NCBI GenBank assembly: GCA_038502055.1
Contig: JAXRKN010000041.1
Span: 4,135,501 to 4,199,500 of the forward strand
DNA: 64,000 bases
Source of the DNA: Tanytarsus gracilentus
Taxonomy: Eukaryota > Arthropoda > Insecta > Diptera > Chironomidae
Direction of reading: 5' to 3'
Part shown: one piece after another, positions 11,701-23,800 of the stretch
How the letters are laid out: each line of letters begins with the position of its first letter
How positions within the stretch are numbered: position 1 is the first letter of the stretch
Translations under genes and position numbers: made by a program
The notes under the pieces: generated by a model
What the model was told of the DNA's origin: nothing
What the model saw: only the letters and a program-made list of their open reading frames with translations
Databases searched by the model: none

Positions 11701-12845
11701 AAAAATAGTCGACTACCACCGCCAGCAGCGACAGTATTGATGTCTAATTGTGCTGCTTGGATTGTAACACCGGCTGTTGTTGACTCAATGATGTGATCAT
11801 AATGGCCATCGTATCGTGAGACGTCTGTCGAAGTTCCACCCATATCAAGACCAATCAGTGGTAATTTAGTATCTCTCCTTCCTGTTATTGAGTAGCCTAT
11901 AACACCTCCCGCTGGTCCCGATAGAATAGCTCTTGCACCTCTAAATCTATTCATGTTTGTAAGTCCACCATCGCTCTGCATAAATAACACCTCAACACCA
12001 TCGAGATTTTTATGGAAGCCCGCTTTGAAGGAGGCAAGATAACGATCAACGTGAGGTGTAAGATAAGCTTCAGCACAAGATGTGAAGCCACGAGGTACAA
12101 GGCGAATCATTGGCATGGCTTGATGCGATAAAGTGATTGTTGAAAAACCAACAGTTTTTGCAATCTTTCCGATTTCAATTTCATGCTCGGGACATGCATA
12201 TGAGTGCGCTAAAGCGACAGCAACTGACTTAATTCCAGAATTAAACGATTTACTTAATTGAGCCTCAATTTCATCCTTATCGAGCTCTTTCATTACGAGA
12301 TAATTTGAGTTTGATATTCCTTCAATTTTTCTCCATTCCCTTGAATTTTCGCCTAGTTGACAATCAGCTCTGTCTGTAATCACACGGCAATTTGCTTCAA
12401 TTACATCCGAATATAAATTTGATGGCTTTCTAATATTCAGATCAAAAATCTTGGGTCTAGCTTGATTACCAATCTGAAGAATGTCTCGAAATCCTTTATT
12501 GACAACAAGCACAACTTTTTCGCCTTTCCTTTCAAGCAGGGCGTTGGTTGCCACTGTTGTTCCCATTCGAATCCACTCGATTTGAGAAGTGTCAACGAGT
12601 CCATCAGCACTGATTGCTTTATTTCCAAGTGACTCGATTAAGATTCGACGAATGCCTGCAAATTATTTATGTAATTCATGATTTTCATATTAAAACAACA
12701 ATTAACCTTCTGTCGGAGCGTCATTGTAGTTAGCTGGATCTTCTGATAGCAGCTTAATTGTTTTATATTGATTATCAGGAGTTATTGCAACAATATCTGT
12801 GAAGCTTCCACCGCGGTCTACAGAAAATTTGAATCCCTTTCTCAT
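8771..12845 (-). CDS. 5-oxoprolinase (ATP-hydrolysing)
   Basis: Four exons (12845-12707, 12655-9376, 9260-8944, 8892-8771) join in frame to 1285 residues, the normal size for eukaryotic 5-oxoprolinase. The enzyme opens 5-oxo-L-proline to glutamate using ATP in the gamma-glutamyl (glutathione) cycle of the cytosol. The N-terminal hydantoinase A-type half starts with FSVDRGGSFTDIVA and carries LIGLDMGGTSTDVSRYDG; the hydantoinase B-type half has SNHPQAGGSHLPD and RGHHADIGG. The junction NTRITD and the C-terminal TPGGGGYGKR match the family. Exon 2 alone codes for about 1090 residues. No break or missing motif was seen. Confidence 0.96.
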
Positions 12846-13071
12846 CGTGTCACTTTTATAGGTCTTTACGAAATTAAAGTTCTATCTGAAATGACTTCAA
12901 TTGAAGACAATCATTAGATAAGAGATAAGTAAAATTAAGTGTCAAGAGATTATATGCGATAAAAGAAAGTAAATAAACTCGGAAGCACTATTTTTGACTT
13001 TAAACTGTTGTAGCTCCGCTCTCTTTTGGTTTCTGTTTGGCTTGGATTCTCTCGTTTGTCCATTCTGTCTT

Positions 13072-13112
<41 letters not shown>

Positions 13113-13687
13113 GACAAAGAGGTAGCACGCTGGAGTTACCAGGAGGACGCGCCCGTTTTAATTTCCTTTTCCATAGCTCGAAAGCTTAGGCTAAGGATAA
13201 AAACGTAACCATGCAGAACTCTTAAGATTTCTCTTAAGAATAGAGTATAAATACCCCTTTTTCCCCCTCAACAGCAGGCGTCCCCGCGTGAATCGCCCAC
13301 CTCGGGTGTTTGTCCATTCTGTCTTTACTAGAGTATTAATAAAAAAAACTGCGGAGTAGAATAGTTGGGCCTGCCGGATCTCGAGCTACTGTCGAAAGAG
13401 GCATCTCGATCGGTCCATCAATTCAAACTGTAGAGTCGTTTGAGTAGGCCTGCCATCTGCTACTAATTTGCCGGGATAGTCCCGGATTTTTACCGATTTT
13501 CTTGAAAATTTAATTGCAATAAAACTGCCTTTTTTCTGATTTCTTTGAAATGTCCCGGATTTTTTCAAAAACCTCTGGCAGCGCTACATTTAAGTGATGT
13601 GAGCATCTTAACACCGGACCGCACACCGGGCACCCACTTGTTGATGTTCTAAGTTGTTTGTAAACATTGAAAAAAAAATACTAAAAA
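12846..13687. repeat. Intergenic composite of dispersed repeats
   Basis: The segment 13009-13345 is unlike its AT-rich surroundings. It contains a (GATA)n microsatellite at about 13072-13113, followed by a block (ctggagttaccaggaggacg ... ttttccatag) that is also found after the (GATT)n tract at 38757-38830. A 19-base direct repeat, gtttgtccattctgtcttta-like, occurs at about 13054-13072 and 13310-13328. A TATAAATA sequence lies near 13246. Next to it, 13384-13420 is part of an inverted pair with 14657-14702. This looks like one or two non-autonomous elements inserted between two genes. Confidence 0.6.
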
Positions 13688-14604
13688 ATGGAAATTTGTC
13701 GAATTTGCGCGGAACCAGCACTTAATATTAATATTTTTAATAATGAAATGGTGTTTGAGCAGAAAAAGAATGTAAAGATTTACATGATATTGAACAATTT
13801 TCTGTATGAAAAGGTAAAATAATTTAACAAAACTGAAATTCTAATTTATTATTTTTTTATGTCTTTTAGCTCTACACATCGGACGAAAATTCATCGTTCA
13901 TATGTGAAAACTGCTGTGAAAATCTTTATAATTCTTACACATTTATGGAAACTGTGAGAAATTCTGAACGAAGACTAAAAGAATCACCGCCGGCAAAGAA
14001 GATTAGACTTGATTTACAAACTATTAAACCATCTGAAGACACAGAATTGGATATTGAAGAAGTGCCTGTTCAGTTTGAAGAAATTGACGATGAAACCTTC
14101 ATAGCTGAGCCTTTTGAGGAAGACGAAGAAATAGAATTTATAGAAGCACCTGCAGTTATTCCAGAAAAGAAAGCGACTGAACACGACAAGGAGGCAGATA
14201 CGGATCAAGTTACATTCTTAGACTACGTACTTGAGGAAAGAGAGGATAATAATCAAAAATACGTTACTGTGCGTGCCGATAAAAGAACATTAAGAATACA
14301 AGAAAGCTACGAATTTGATTTAATAAGTCATAGTGATGAGCATGCCATATATTCATGCGCTTATTGCATAAAAGCTTTTGGAAATTTCGATTTTCTCATG
14401 AATCATTTGAAAAGTCACATTTGTCAGATTTGTTTTAAAATTCTACCATCATATAACGAACTAATTGACCACCTTAAGTCCCATCAAAACAACCTTAGTT
14501 GTGTATTTTGTAAAAAATCTTTTAATCAAAAATCCATCCGACTACATATTAAAAAATGTCATGTATCAAATCTTCCCAATAATTACTCGGTTTTAATTGA
14601 ATAA
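13688..14604 (+). CDS. ZAD domain C2H2 zinc-finger protein
   Basis: Exons 13688-13813 and 13870-14604 join in phase 0 to 286 residues. The first 65 residues form a ZAD domain with its four zinc-binding cysteines (EICRICAE and later FICENCCENLY), an insect-specific dimerisation module. A long acidic linker follows, then three C2H2-type fingers near the C terminus: YSCAYCIKAFGNFDFLMNHL, ICQICFKILPSYNELIDHL and LSCVFCKKSFNQKSIRLHI. This is a nuclear, probably DNA-binding protein of the large ZAD family; individual members cannot be named from sequence alone. Few fingers are present compared with many family members. The gene is bracketed by a short inverted repeat (13384 and 14702). Confidence 0.88.
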
Positions 14605-15145
14605 CAAGTGAATAAAAATTTTTCAAGATACTCACACAACTTAAATGACTAAAGCCCGATCCGAGCGACCGATTGAGATGCGGTTTTCGACAGTAGCTCG
14701 GGAAAAAATTTGCATATAATTTAATTAAATTTTAAAAAATAAAAATTTATAACATAAGTTAAATTTATGTGAAAATAATTGAATGAAAAATTAATAATTT
14801 AGTTAAATTTTTTCCCTGTTTCGTGTTGCTGCCCATTTCTGATGCTATTGCTTGAATAATTTATATGACGTTTTTAAATTATAACTCATTTAATAAAATT
14901 ATCTGAAAGATTTACGAGACTAAAAAAATTTTAGTTGTATTTAAAAATTCATAGAGAAAAGTTTAAATTTTATTTATTTTTTTAAGATATGAATTTATTT
15001 AAATTTTTCTTTCAAGTGTAAGTTAAAAATTAAATCAATAAATTTTTAATTAAGCAAATTCTCAAAAATTATCGAAAATGGGGTCTATTTGCATACACAA
15101 TTAACTTCTTAATTTATGAGAATATTCAGTATCTTATAAATTAAG
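14605..15145. repeat. Inverted partner of 13384-13420; otherwise AT-rich spacer
   Basis: The reverse complement of about 14657-14702 reads cgagctactgtcgaaa followed by a catctc.atcggtc block and matches 13384-13420 at most positions. Together the two arms surround the ZAD gene. The remainder up to the LRR gene is AT-rich with no supported gene. Confidence 0.5.
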
Positions 15146-16386
15146 ATGAAAAAATTCAAATTTTTAAAAAAATTAATTTTTTTTAGCCTTTTAATATTTT
15201 TGACATCAAATTTAATTAAATCTCAAAACTCCAATGAATTAAATTTAATTGGCAATTTATACAGCGGATCGTGTGGAATTCTTGAAGATTACTTGCTGGA
15301 CATTAAAATTCCAAAATCAATTCTCAAAGCCAACATGACAGTTAGGTCAATCGCAATCAATGAAAATAAAAATAAAATAGACGCAATGAAGGAAATTTTA
15401 TTCAGAGACGCGGAAATTTTTTTCATCCCTCACGGTTTTGAAGGAATTTACTCAAAAATTATAAAATTTACAGTCGTAAGGTCGAAATTGAAGGAAATTC
15501 ATCAAAGTGATTTTAGTCAATTTCCAGATCTTAAAGTTTTATGGCTTTACGTAAACGACTTGGAAGTTCTTGAAAATGATTTATTTGAGAAAAATTTAAA
15601 TCTTGAAGAACTTGATTTTAATAACAACAAAATTTGGTTTATCGGCGATGAAACTTTCACCAAACTTTCGACTTCTCTAGTGAAAGTTAATTTTGCAAAT
15701 AATTTTTGTATCGATTCGGATTTTGATTCGAGCACAAAAACTTGGAATTCGCTAATTTTCGACTTGCAAAAATGCGCGGAAAATAAAATTTTGAATTTTG
15801 TAAAAAATAAATTAGAAAATCAAATTTCAACAGTGAAAAAGGAAAATTCAGAAAAATTTACTCAAATTGATCAAATTTTAAAAAGTTTATCCTCAAAAAT
15901 TGAAAGTTTGCTTGAAATCACGAATGAAGACCACGAAAGTATTGAAAAAGTTCAGTCGACAGTGAAGAACATCAATGAAGCGATTACGAAAGTGAAAAAC
16001 CACGATGAGTTTCTGTGGAGTGAATCAGCCGTAATTTTTATTTCTCTTTTTGTGGTCAGCGTTTTTATCACTTTTATTTTAATAATTTTCATTCACTTTC
16101 GAAATAAAAGTAAATTTTTAAAACTTCAAGGTGAAGTTGAACGATTAGAGAATTTGAGCTATGCAGTCACAAATTATCGAAATAATCAAATGATAAATCG
16201 AAGGCGAGACAATCCAATTCCGGTTGTGAGCTACGAAAGACCAAATTTAGTGTCTTGCGTGACTTATGAGGAAATGATTGATGTCAATGAAACAAGTGAG
16301 ATTTAAAATTAATTAATAGAATTTTTTATTACCGTTTTTTAATTTCAGTTTACAGCAACACAGTCAACGATTATGCGATTGGATGA
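15146..16386 (+). CDS. Single-pass leucine-rich-repeat receptor with coiled coil (LRR-A)
   Basis: Exon 1, 15146-16295, and exon 2, 16349-16386, join in phase 1 for 395 residues; reading straight on would stop at 16306 instead. A signal peptide occupies residues 1-26. An N-terminal cysteine cap and about three LRRs follow (LKVLWLYVNDLEVLENDLF, NLEELDFNNNKIWFI), closed by a cap with FCIDSD and LQKCAE. Residues about 215-285 are a helical, coiled-coil-like stretch, then one membrane segment (VIFISLFVVSVFITFILIIF) and a cytoplasmic tail of about 75 residues. The last exon encodes IYSNTVNDYAIG, which parallels the short Tyr-containing tail exons of the relatives at 28130 and 29682. LRR plus coiled coil recalls mosquito LRIM-type immune proteins, but that link is inference. 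Confidence 0.82.
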
Positions 16387-16977
16387 GAAAATTAATATTT
16401 AAAAACTTTTTCTTTTTAATTTTTAAAAATTAACGGTTATTTTAAATTAATGTCACACACACAGGAATATAAATTTTTTGTAAATCATCAAAATTTTTAA
16501 TTTTTTTGTAAATCATCAAAATTTTGCATTTGTTAAAAATATTTTACTACCCCTGATAGTTAAAAGTCCATCAAAATATGAGAATCAGATAACTTCTTTA
16601 AAAAGTGTAAAAAAAGAAAAGAAAATTTAGAAAATTGAATTCTAAAAAATCCAATGCAATATTTTCTTATCAGATTTTAAATCCTCGTTGCGTTGCTTTA
16701 AACGTTTTTCAATAAAAACTAATTAATTAAAAAACTATCAATGCATTGCAATCCAATGAGTAAATATTTAATAAAATTATATTTTTTAATTGAGTTCGAT
16801 AAAGTCGCATTTTTTAAAAAATTAAATTCTAAAAAATTCAATGCAATATTTTCTTATCAGATTTTAAATCCTCGTTGCTTTAAAGGTATTTCAATAAAGA
16901 CTAATTAATTAAAAAACTATCAATGAGTAAATGTTCAATTAAAAGTTATTTTTCATTTGAGTTCGAATACTTTCACG
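16387..16977. repeat. Tandem duplication upstream of the truncated receptor
   Basis: Two copies of a roughly 120-bp segment (core tattttcttatcagatttta, then ctaattaattaaaaaactat) lie at about 16622-16745 and 16817-16927, followed in both cases by a gagttcg block and an aagtcgcattttt block. The second copy runs into the start codon at 16978, while the first has lost it. The upstream part of the receptor gene has thus been duplicated in tandem. Confidence 0.7.
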
Positions 16978-18060
16978 ATGAAGTCGCATTTTTTTCTATT
17001 CTTGCTTAAAATTTCAATCGGGATTTCTTCAAAATTATCTAAAAGTGCTTGTGATATTGTGAGTGAACAATTTTTGCAAAACAAATGGATGAAAACGGTG
17101 GCGATTGTAAAATTCGAGCACAATTTTCATCCACAAGTGGTTGATAATTTAATTCAGTGCATGCCGGCCTCAGTGATTGTAATTGATGTGCTTAAGTTTA
17201 ATATGAATCAGCCGAGAATTCATAATGCGGACATTGTGGTGATGATTGTGGATAATATCGGCAATAGTGCAATTGTGGTAATTAATGCAAAATATTTTTG
17301 GAAAATTTAAAACTGAAATAATTAAATAAAGATTTTGGTCTTTGGAATGTTTTTTCACGGAAATGTCTATCAAGGTGTCATCACATCTCTCATGATGGCT
17401 CGAGAACAGCCAGAAAGGTTAAATTCACTCGATGAACTCCTCGAGAGTGATCACAAAATTTTTGTTGAAATTGGCGTTAATAAATGGTTGATGGAAAATG
17501 CAAATTACCGAAAAGCTTTTGATGCGGGAAGAATTTTAACGCCTGACAACTTAAATTGGACTTCAAGTGTCACAACTTTGGGTGAAACTGCAGCCTTGGT
17601 GACATGCGAGAATGCAAAATTAATTGCATCGAACATCAGCACAAACTTTTACATGATTGACACAAAATTATTTTCGCATTACACTCGACTTCACTTTTCA
17701 TATCTCAATAAATATTTGAGACGTTGGCAGATGATCATGGACTGGTGCTTTGAAGGTGGATTGCCTCAAGCTTGGGAGAAATTTGTGAAGGTTGAAAAAT
17801 ACTTTAAAGTTGTTGAAGAAATCGATGAAGACATTTTGACTTTTGATGATTTTATCAATGCTTATTATCCGCTGGTTTATGGGTTGATTTCTGCAGCTAT
17901 CGCATTGGTTTGTGAAATTTTCTGGCATGATTTTGTGAAGGAATATTACAAAATTTTGAAAATTAAGCTTCACGAAATGAGATTCGGAAAAAATAAGAAA
18001 ACGCGGAGGAAAAAAGTTCGAAAAGTTCGAAGAATTCAAGTTCAACCAATTGAGGTTTAA
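16978..18060 (+). CDS. Internally deleted divergent ionotropic receptor
   Basis: The N-terminal part (16978-17277, signal peptide plus about 80 residues) and the C-terminal part (17332-18060) correspond to exon A and the second half of exon C of the intact receptor at 55531-57489. The intervening ligand-binding S1 lobe, first membrane segment and pore region are absent. The pieces are separated by a 54-bp intron-like stretch with a gtaatt donor and an aag acceptor, and join in phase 0, so a 342-residue protein could still be made. It would keep NVYQGVITS, the S2 lobe, and the last membrane segment (YGLISAAIALVCEIFWHDFV) with a basic tail. It cannot be a normal channel. It may be a pseudogene with a lucky frame, or a truncated partner protein. 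Confidence 0.75.
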
Positions 18061-18477
18061 AAAAGTTTTTTAAGGCTGACCATCTTATTTTTTTTTAAAT
18101 TACCAGTTGTTTCATTTTGGACCGTTCTAAAAAAATTAAAGTTCATAAATTTTTTGTGAGATTAAAAAAGTTTTGCAGATGGTTAGCTTTTTTTACAAAT
18201 CGAATAATTTTCTAACCTATTCATCAGATTTTTCACGAATGTATGCAAAATCGTCACTTGAAGTGTTTCATAAAAAAATTTCACACATTCTCAGCTTAGA
18301 ATCTCTCGCTTATTCTCAGTTGTTACGAAAACGTTTCTCAATTAACATTAAAATCGTCAATGTGTGAGGAAAATTTGTAAATTTGAAGGTTTTGGGTGGA
18401 TTCAAAAGTTTTGAGACATTTAAAGATTTTTTTAGTAATTTTGTACATTTTAAGCTAATTTTTATAAAAACCGAAGA

Positions 18478-19247
18478 ATGATAAAATTCTTCAAAGTCAC
18501 AACCTTTCTCGGCTTTTGGGAGCTGGAGATTTTTGCGATGCTTCTTAATGGGTTTGTTTATTCAGATTTGAACTAAATTATTGAAATAATTATTCACTTT
18601 TTTAGATACTTGGTGTCGTTTGTATTGCAAGCATTTATAGCAAATGTGATTAATTTTAGTGAGTCTAATTGTATTAAATTATGATCTAATAATTTTTAAT
18701 AGATGTCAACTCACACTGACCTCAATTAATTAAATTTATTTAATTTTTTTAAGATCTCTTTTGGGCTATTTTTACAGCCATAATGATGGTAATTGTGACT
18801 ATTTTATCAGTCATGTCTGTTAAAGGAATTATGAATGTGAGTTAACTGAAAATTATTGTAAATCAGGGCTGGGAAAATTTATTTTTTAAAGAGATATTTT
18901 GCAAAATTATATTTAAAATATCGAGTTAAGTTTAAACATTAAATTTCAATCTTGCGAGTGTCCCACCCTCTTTTCTAATTAAAAAATATTTACCACAAAT
19001 TTTTGTAATAAAATAAAAAATTTATTTTTAATACTTTCAGCGTATTTCCGTACAAATTTTATGTGGAGTCGCAGCCACTGGAATTGTTTTGTTTTATACT
19101 TTCGTAAATATTTTTTTTAGCATTCCTCAAACGAGCGGTATCTTGAGTTATTTAATTTACTCAGTCATTCACGCTTATTTGTTTGTTTGCATTTATTCTT
19201 ATTATGATTTTATTAAGTCACCAAGTGGAGGTGCAGATGTTGTTTGA
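18478..19247 (+). CDS. Small four-pass membrane protein
   Basis: Four short exons (18478-18551, 18606-18658, 18754-18836, 19041-19247) join with matching phases (2, 1, 0) to 138 residues ending at TGA. Four hydrophobic segments can be seen: ELEIFAMLLNGYLVSFVL, LFWAIFTAIMMVIVTILSV, QILCGVAATGIVLFYTFV and YLIYSVIHAYLFVCIYSYY. The layout with short loops and a hydrophilic end (KSPSGGADVV) resembles small four-pass proteins that are common in insect genomes as uncharacterised families. I do not recognise a named family. No exon is long enough to stand out alone; the case rests on four in-phase junctions with good donors and acceptors. Confidence 0.72.
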
Positions 19248-19476
19248 GAAAATTTAATAGTTAATAAATTGAAATTAAAAAAAAACAATTAAGAATTTTA
19301 TAAAAAGTTCAACGACTTTTTTAATTTTTTTTGATGTCACGTGCGAGATTATGATGTTAAAAATATCTTTTGATGTGCATTAAGCTTTCTCTGCACTCAA
19401 ACCTGTTTCAAAAAATTTTTGTCACAAGATTTTTACTTCAATCGTTTAAAATATTTTCGAGGGTAAAGAACAAAAA

Positions 19477-20556
19477 ATGTTCAACGATTTAATTTTTTTT
19501 CTTCTTTTGTGGAAAATTGATGCATTTAATTTGAGATCGAATGCAAATTCGACCAGGATTATTAGACAAGTGTCATTAACTGTACCACATCTTGAAAAAT
19601 GTGAAAAATATTCATCTTTCGCTGTCGATACTTCAACGATTTTTTGGAAAGGTAAATTTAGATTTAAAATTATTTAATTTTTTACACTTTTTTTTATTCT
19701 TTAAATTTTTTTTAATTTAAAAAAACTTTTGTAATTATTTAAAGGTGCATGCATAATGAACGAACAAGGCTCAAGTCCAAATGGTGACGCGATTTGTAGA
19801 CGTAATGGATTTCCGGGTCTTTATGCCATAACAGAAAAAACCGAGCTCGATGCATTTAAAAATTTTCTCTTAAGTTCTCCAAGTGATCAAATTTTCGGAG
19901 AGAATTTTTTCATTGCTGGACGATTCATTAGCAACATTTGGATGGCGAACGATCAATATGAACTTTATTCTCAAGCTGTGCCACCAATGCCATGGAATGG
20001 AGATTGTTTAATTGCAACGGTCAACGCGAATATTTTTAATATTTACAGTCACGATTGTTTGAATCAGTTGAGAATTATTTGTGAGTTTTGGGCACTGCCT
20101 GGACCGATAATACCACCAACAGTACCGCCAACAGAGGTACCACCAATGCCTTCAACTAATCCACCGACAGAAGGTAAAAAAAATAGAATAAATTTTAATT
20201 TTTACTTAAGGATTAATTTCAGTTCCGATGACTATGCCGCCAACAAATGCACCAACAGAAAGTTAGGAAAATAATTTGTAATTAATTAAATTTTAAATAT
20301 TTTGAATTTAGGTCCAACTTTACCGCCAACTCCACTACCCCTCCCACCAGCACCTCCCGCAACTGGATCTGCAGCATCAAATACAGCTATAGCTGAAGTT
20401 ATTGGTAGTACAAACCAAGTTTATCTCGGTGCTTATGAATCAAGAAAAAATCTCAGAAAATCTCTCAATTATTTAATAAATGCCAATTTAGCATTGGAAA
20501 GCATTTCAAATAAAATCGAGCCACAGATTTATCGAGTAATCGGAGCCAGACGATAA
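19477..20556 (+). CDS. Secreted C-type-lectin-like protein with Pro/Thr stalk
   Basis: Four exons (19477-19651, 19745-20173, 20223-20261, 20312-20556) give 295 residues. A signal peptide (FFLLLWKIDAF) is followed by a lectin-like domain of about 165 residues: EKCEKYSSF, FWKGACIM, GDAICRRNGF, NFFIAGRFISNIWM, MPWNGDCLIATV, DCLNQLRIICEF. Then comes a Pro/Thr-rich stalk, part of it encoded by a 39-nt microexon (VPMTMPPTNAPTE), and a conserved C-terminal domain with LPPAPPATGSAAS and VYLGAYESRKNLRKS. It is the tandem paralogue of the gene starting at 20842. It lacks the microexon array, so it shows the simpler stalk arrangement. No membrane segment follows the stalk; it is probably secreted. Confidence 0.85.
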
Positions 20557-20841
20557 AAAATAAAATTAAAAATTAAAAAAATAATTATAAATTTTAATTT
20601 TAATTTTTTTTATAAATTTTAACTTCCTGAAATAAAATTTTCATTATTTTTTGTTCGTCATCATCGAAAGTGTTTTTTATGGAAGTTCATCGACTTTTTC
20701 ACGATTGTAAAATTCTTATGCATTCGAAGAAATTATTTGCATTCAAACCTGTTTCAACAAAATTCTCGATGGATTTTTTAAGGAACAAAATTTTGATTTT
20801 AATCGGTGAAAATATTTTCAAGAGTGAACAACAGAAAAAAA

Positions 20842-23800
20842 ATGTGCAAGATTTTAATTTTTTTTCTTCTTTTGTGGAAAATTGATGCATTTAATTTGAG
20901 ATCGAGTGGAAATTTGACCAGAATTATTAGACAAGTGCCATTAACTGTACCACATCTTGAAAAATGTGCAAAATATTCAACTTTCGCTGTGCCGAGTTCA
21001 GAAATTTATTGGAAAGGTTTTAAAAAATATTTTAATAAATTTTAAAAAATATTTTAATAAATTAAACACAAATTTTTAATATTTTAAGGTGCTTGCATTA
21101 TGACAGATTTGGTTTCGAAACCCGATGGCGATGTACTTTGCAAGTCATATGGATTTCTTGGACTTTACTCGATCACCGATCAAACAGACTTCAATGGAGT
21201 TAAAAATTTAATTTTAAAATTCTTAAATGAAAATCAAAATTCTGACGATTATTTTCTCAGCGATTTTCTTTACATTGGTGGAAGTTTAATTAAAAATAAA
21301 TGGATGGTCAGCGAAAAAATTCCACTTTATTCTGAGATTGTTCCATCAAAGCCATGGAATGATAATTGCTTAGTGGCGTCTATCGATGATGATTTTTTTA
21401 GTGTTGAACCTTTTGATTGTTTAGATGAGTTGAAAATTGTTTGCGAATTTAGGAAAATGGCTCCGAGTAAGTCTACCGAAAAACCGATGGTAGTTTTAAC
21501 AACAATGACAACAATAATTTCAGTGTCAACACAAACAACAACAAAAATGCCACTTTCGGATTTAATTCCAATAAAAGAATCCGTTGCAGTTTTGTAAGTT
21601 TATTTTAAGCTGAAAAATATAAAATTTCAATAAATATTTTTCTTCTTTAAGAATCACTGATGCATTGCCGTAAGTAATTTAAACAATTTATAAAAAAATA
21701 ATTGTTTATTTTTCAAACATTTTTAGGATAAAGTAACCTAGTTCATTTTTTTATTTACCTTAAACAATTTTTTCAATGTAATATTTTTTAAAATTTCTAA
21801 GTTCTCTTAGTCAAAATTTATTATTTGTTTAAATAACATCGAATTTCACTTTTCCTTGCTTATAGTGCACCAGTCCCTGCACCTGTTCCGTAAGTTCTCT
21901 CAGTCAAAATTTAATATATGCTTAAATAACATCGAATTTTAATTTCTTCTTTTTTAGTGCACTAGTCCCTGCACCTATTCCGTGAGTTCTTCAAATAAAA
22001 ATTTAATATTTGTTCAAATAACATAGAACTTTCATATTTTTTAATTTTAGTGCACCTGTACCAGCTCCTGTACCGTAAGTACTCTCAGTCAAAATTTAAT
22101 ATATATTTAAATAACATCGAATTTCACTTTTTATTGCTTATAGTGCGCCAGTCCCTGCACCTGTTCCGTAAGTTCGTTACATCAAAATTTAATATTTGTT
22201 CAAATAACATCGAATTTCACATTTGTTACTTTTAGTGCGCCTGTCCCTGCTCCCGTACCGTAAGTTCTCTCAGTCAAAATTTAATATATATTTAAATAAC
22301 ATCGAATTTCACATTTGTTACTTTTAGTGCGCCTGTCCCTGCTCCCGTACCGTAAGTTCTCTCAGTCAAAATTTAATATATATTTAAATAACATCGAATT
22401 TCACTTTTTATTGCTTATAGTGCGCCAGTCCCTGCACCTGTTCCGTAAGTTCGTTACATCGAAATTTAATATTTTTTTAAATAACATCGAATTTCACATT
22501 TGTTACTTTTAGTGCGCCTGTCCCTGCTCCTGTACCGTAAGTTCTCTCAATCAAAATTTATTATTTGTTCAAATAACATCGAATTTCACATTTTTTACTT
22601 TTAGTGCACCTGTACCAGCTCCTGTACCGTAAGTTCTCTCAATCAAAATTTTATATATATTTAAATAACATCGAATTTAAATTGCTTCTTTTTTAGTGCA
22701 TCAGTCCCTGCACCTGTTCCGTAAGTTCTTCAAATAAAAATTTAATAGTTGTTCAAATAACATAGAACTTTCATATTTTTTAATTTTAGTGCACCTGTAC
22801 CATCTCCTGTACCGTTAGTTCTCTCAATCAAAATTTATTATTTGCTTAAATAACATCGAATTTCACATTTTTTACTTTTAGTGCGCCTGTCCCTGCTCCT
22901 GTACCGTAAGTACTCTCAATCAAAATTTAATATATATTTAAATAACATCGAATTTCACTTTTTATTGCTTATAGTGCGCCAGTCCCTGCACCTGTTCCGT
23001 AAGTTCGTTACATCAAAATTTAATATTTGTTCAAATAACATAGAATTTCACATTTTTTACTTTTAGGGCGCCTGTACCAGCTCCTGTACTGTAAGTTTTC
23101 TCAATTAGAATTTAATATATGCTTAAATAACATCGAATTTTAATTGTTTTTTTTAGTGCACCAGTCCCTGCACCTGTTCCGTAAGTTCTTCAAATAAAAA
23201 TTTAATATTTTTCAAATAACATAGAACTTTCACATTTTTTAATTTTAGTGCACCTGTACCAGCTCCTGTACCGTAAGTACTCTCAGTCAAAATTTAATAT
23301 ATATTTAAATAACACCGAATTTCACTTTTTATTGCTTATAGTGCGCCAGTCCCTGCACCTGTTCCGTAAGTTCGTTACATCGAAATTTAATATTTTTTTA
23401 AATAACATCGAATTTCACATTTGTTACTTTTAGTGCGCCTGTCCCTGCTCCTGTACCGTAAGTTCTCTCAATCAAAATTTATTATTTGTTCAAATAACAT
23501 CGAATTTCACATTTTTTACTTTTAGTGCACCTGTACCAGCTCCTGTACCGTAAGTACTCTCAGTCAAAATTTAATATATATTTAAATAACATCGAATTTC
23601 ACTTTTTATTGCTTATAGTGCGCCAGTCCCTGCACCTGTTCCGTAAGTTCGTTACATCGAAATTTAATATTTGTTCAAATAACATCGAATTTCACATTTG
23701 TTATTTTTAGTGCGCCTGTCCCTGCTCCTGTACCGTAAGTTCTCTCAATCAAAATTTAATATATGCTTAAATAACACCGAATTTCACTTTTTCTTGCTTA

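Noticed and set aside
18173..18367. 64-codon frame before the four-pass gene
   Set aside because: No in-phase junction to the following exons and no recognisable features.
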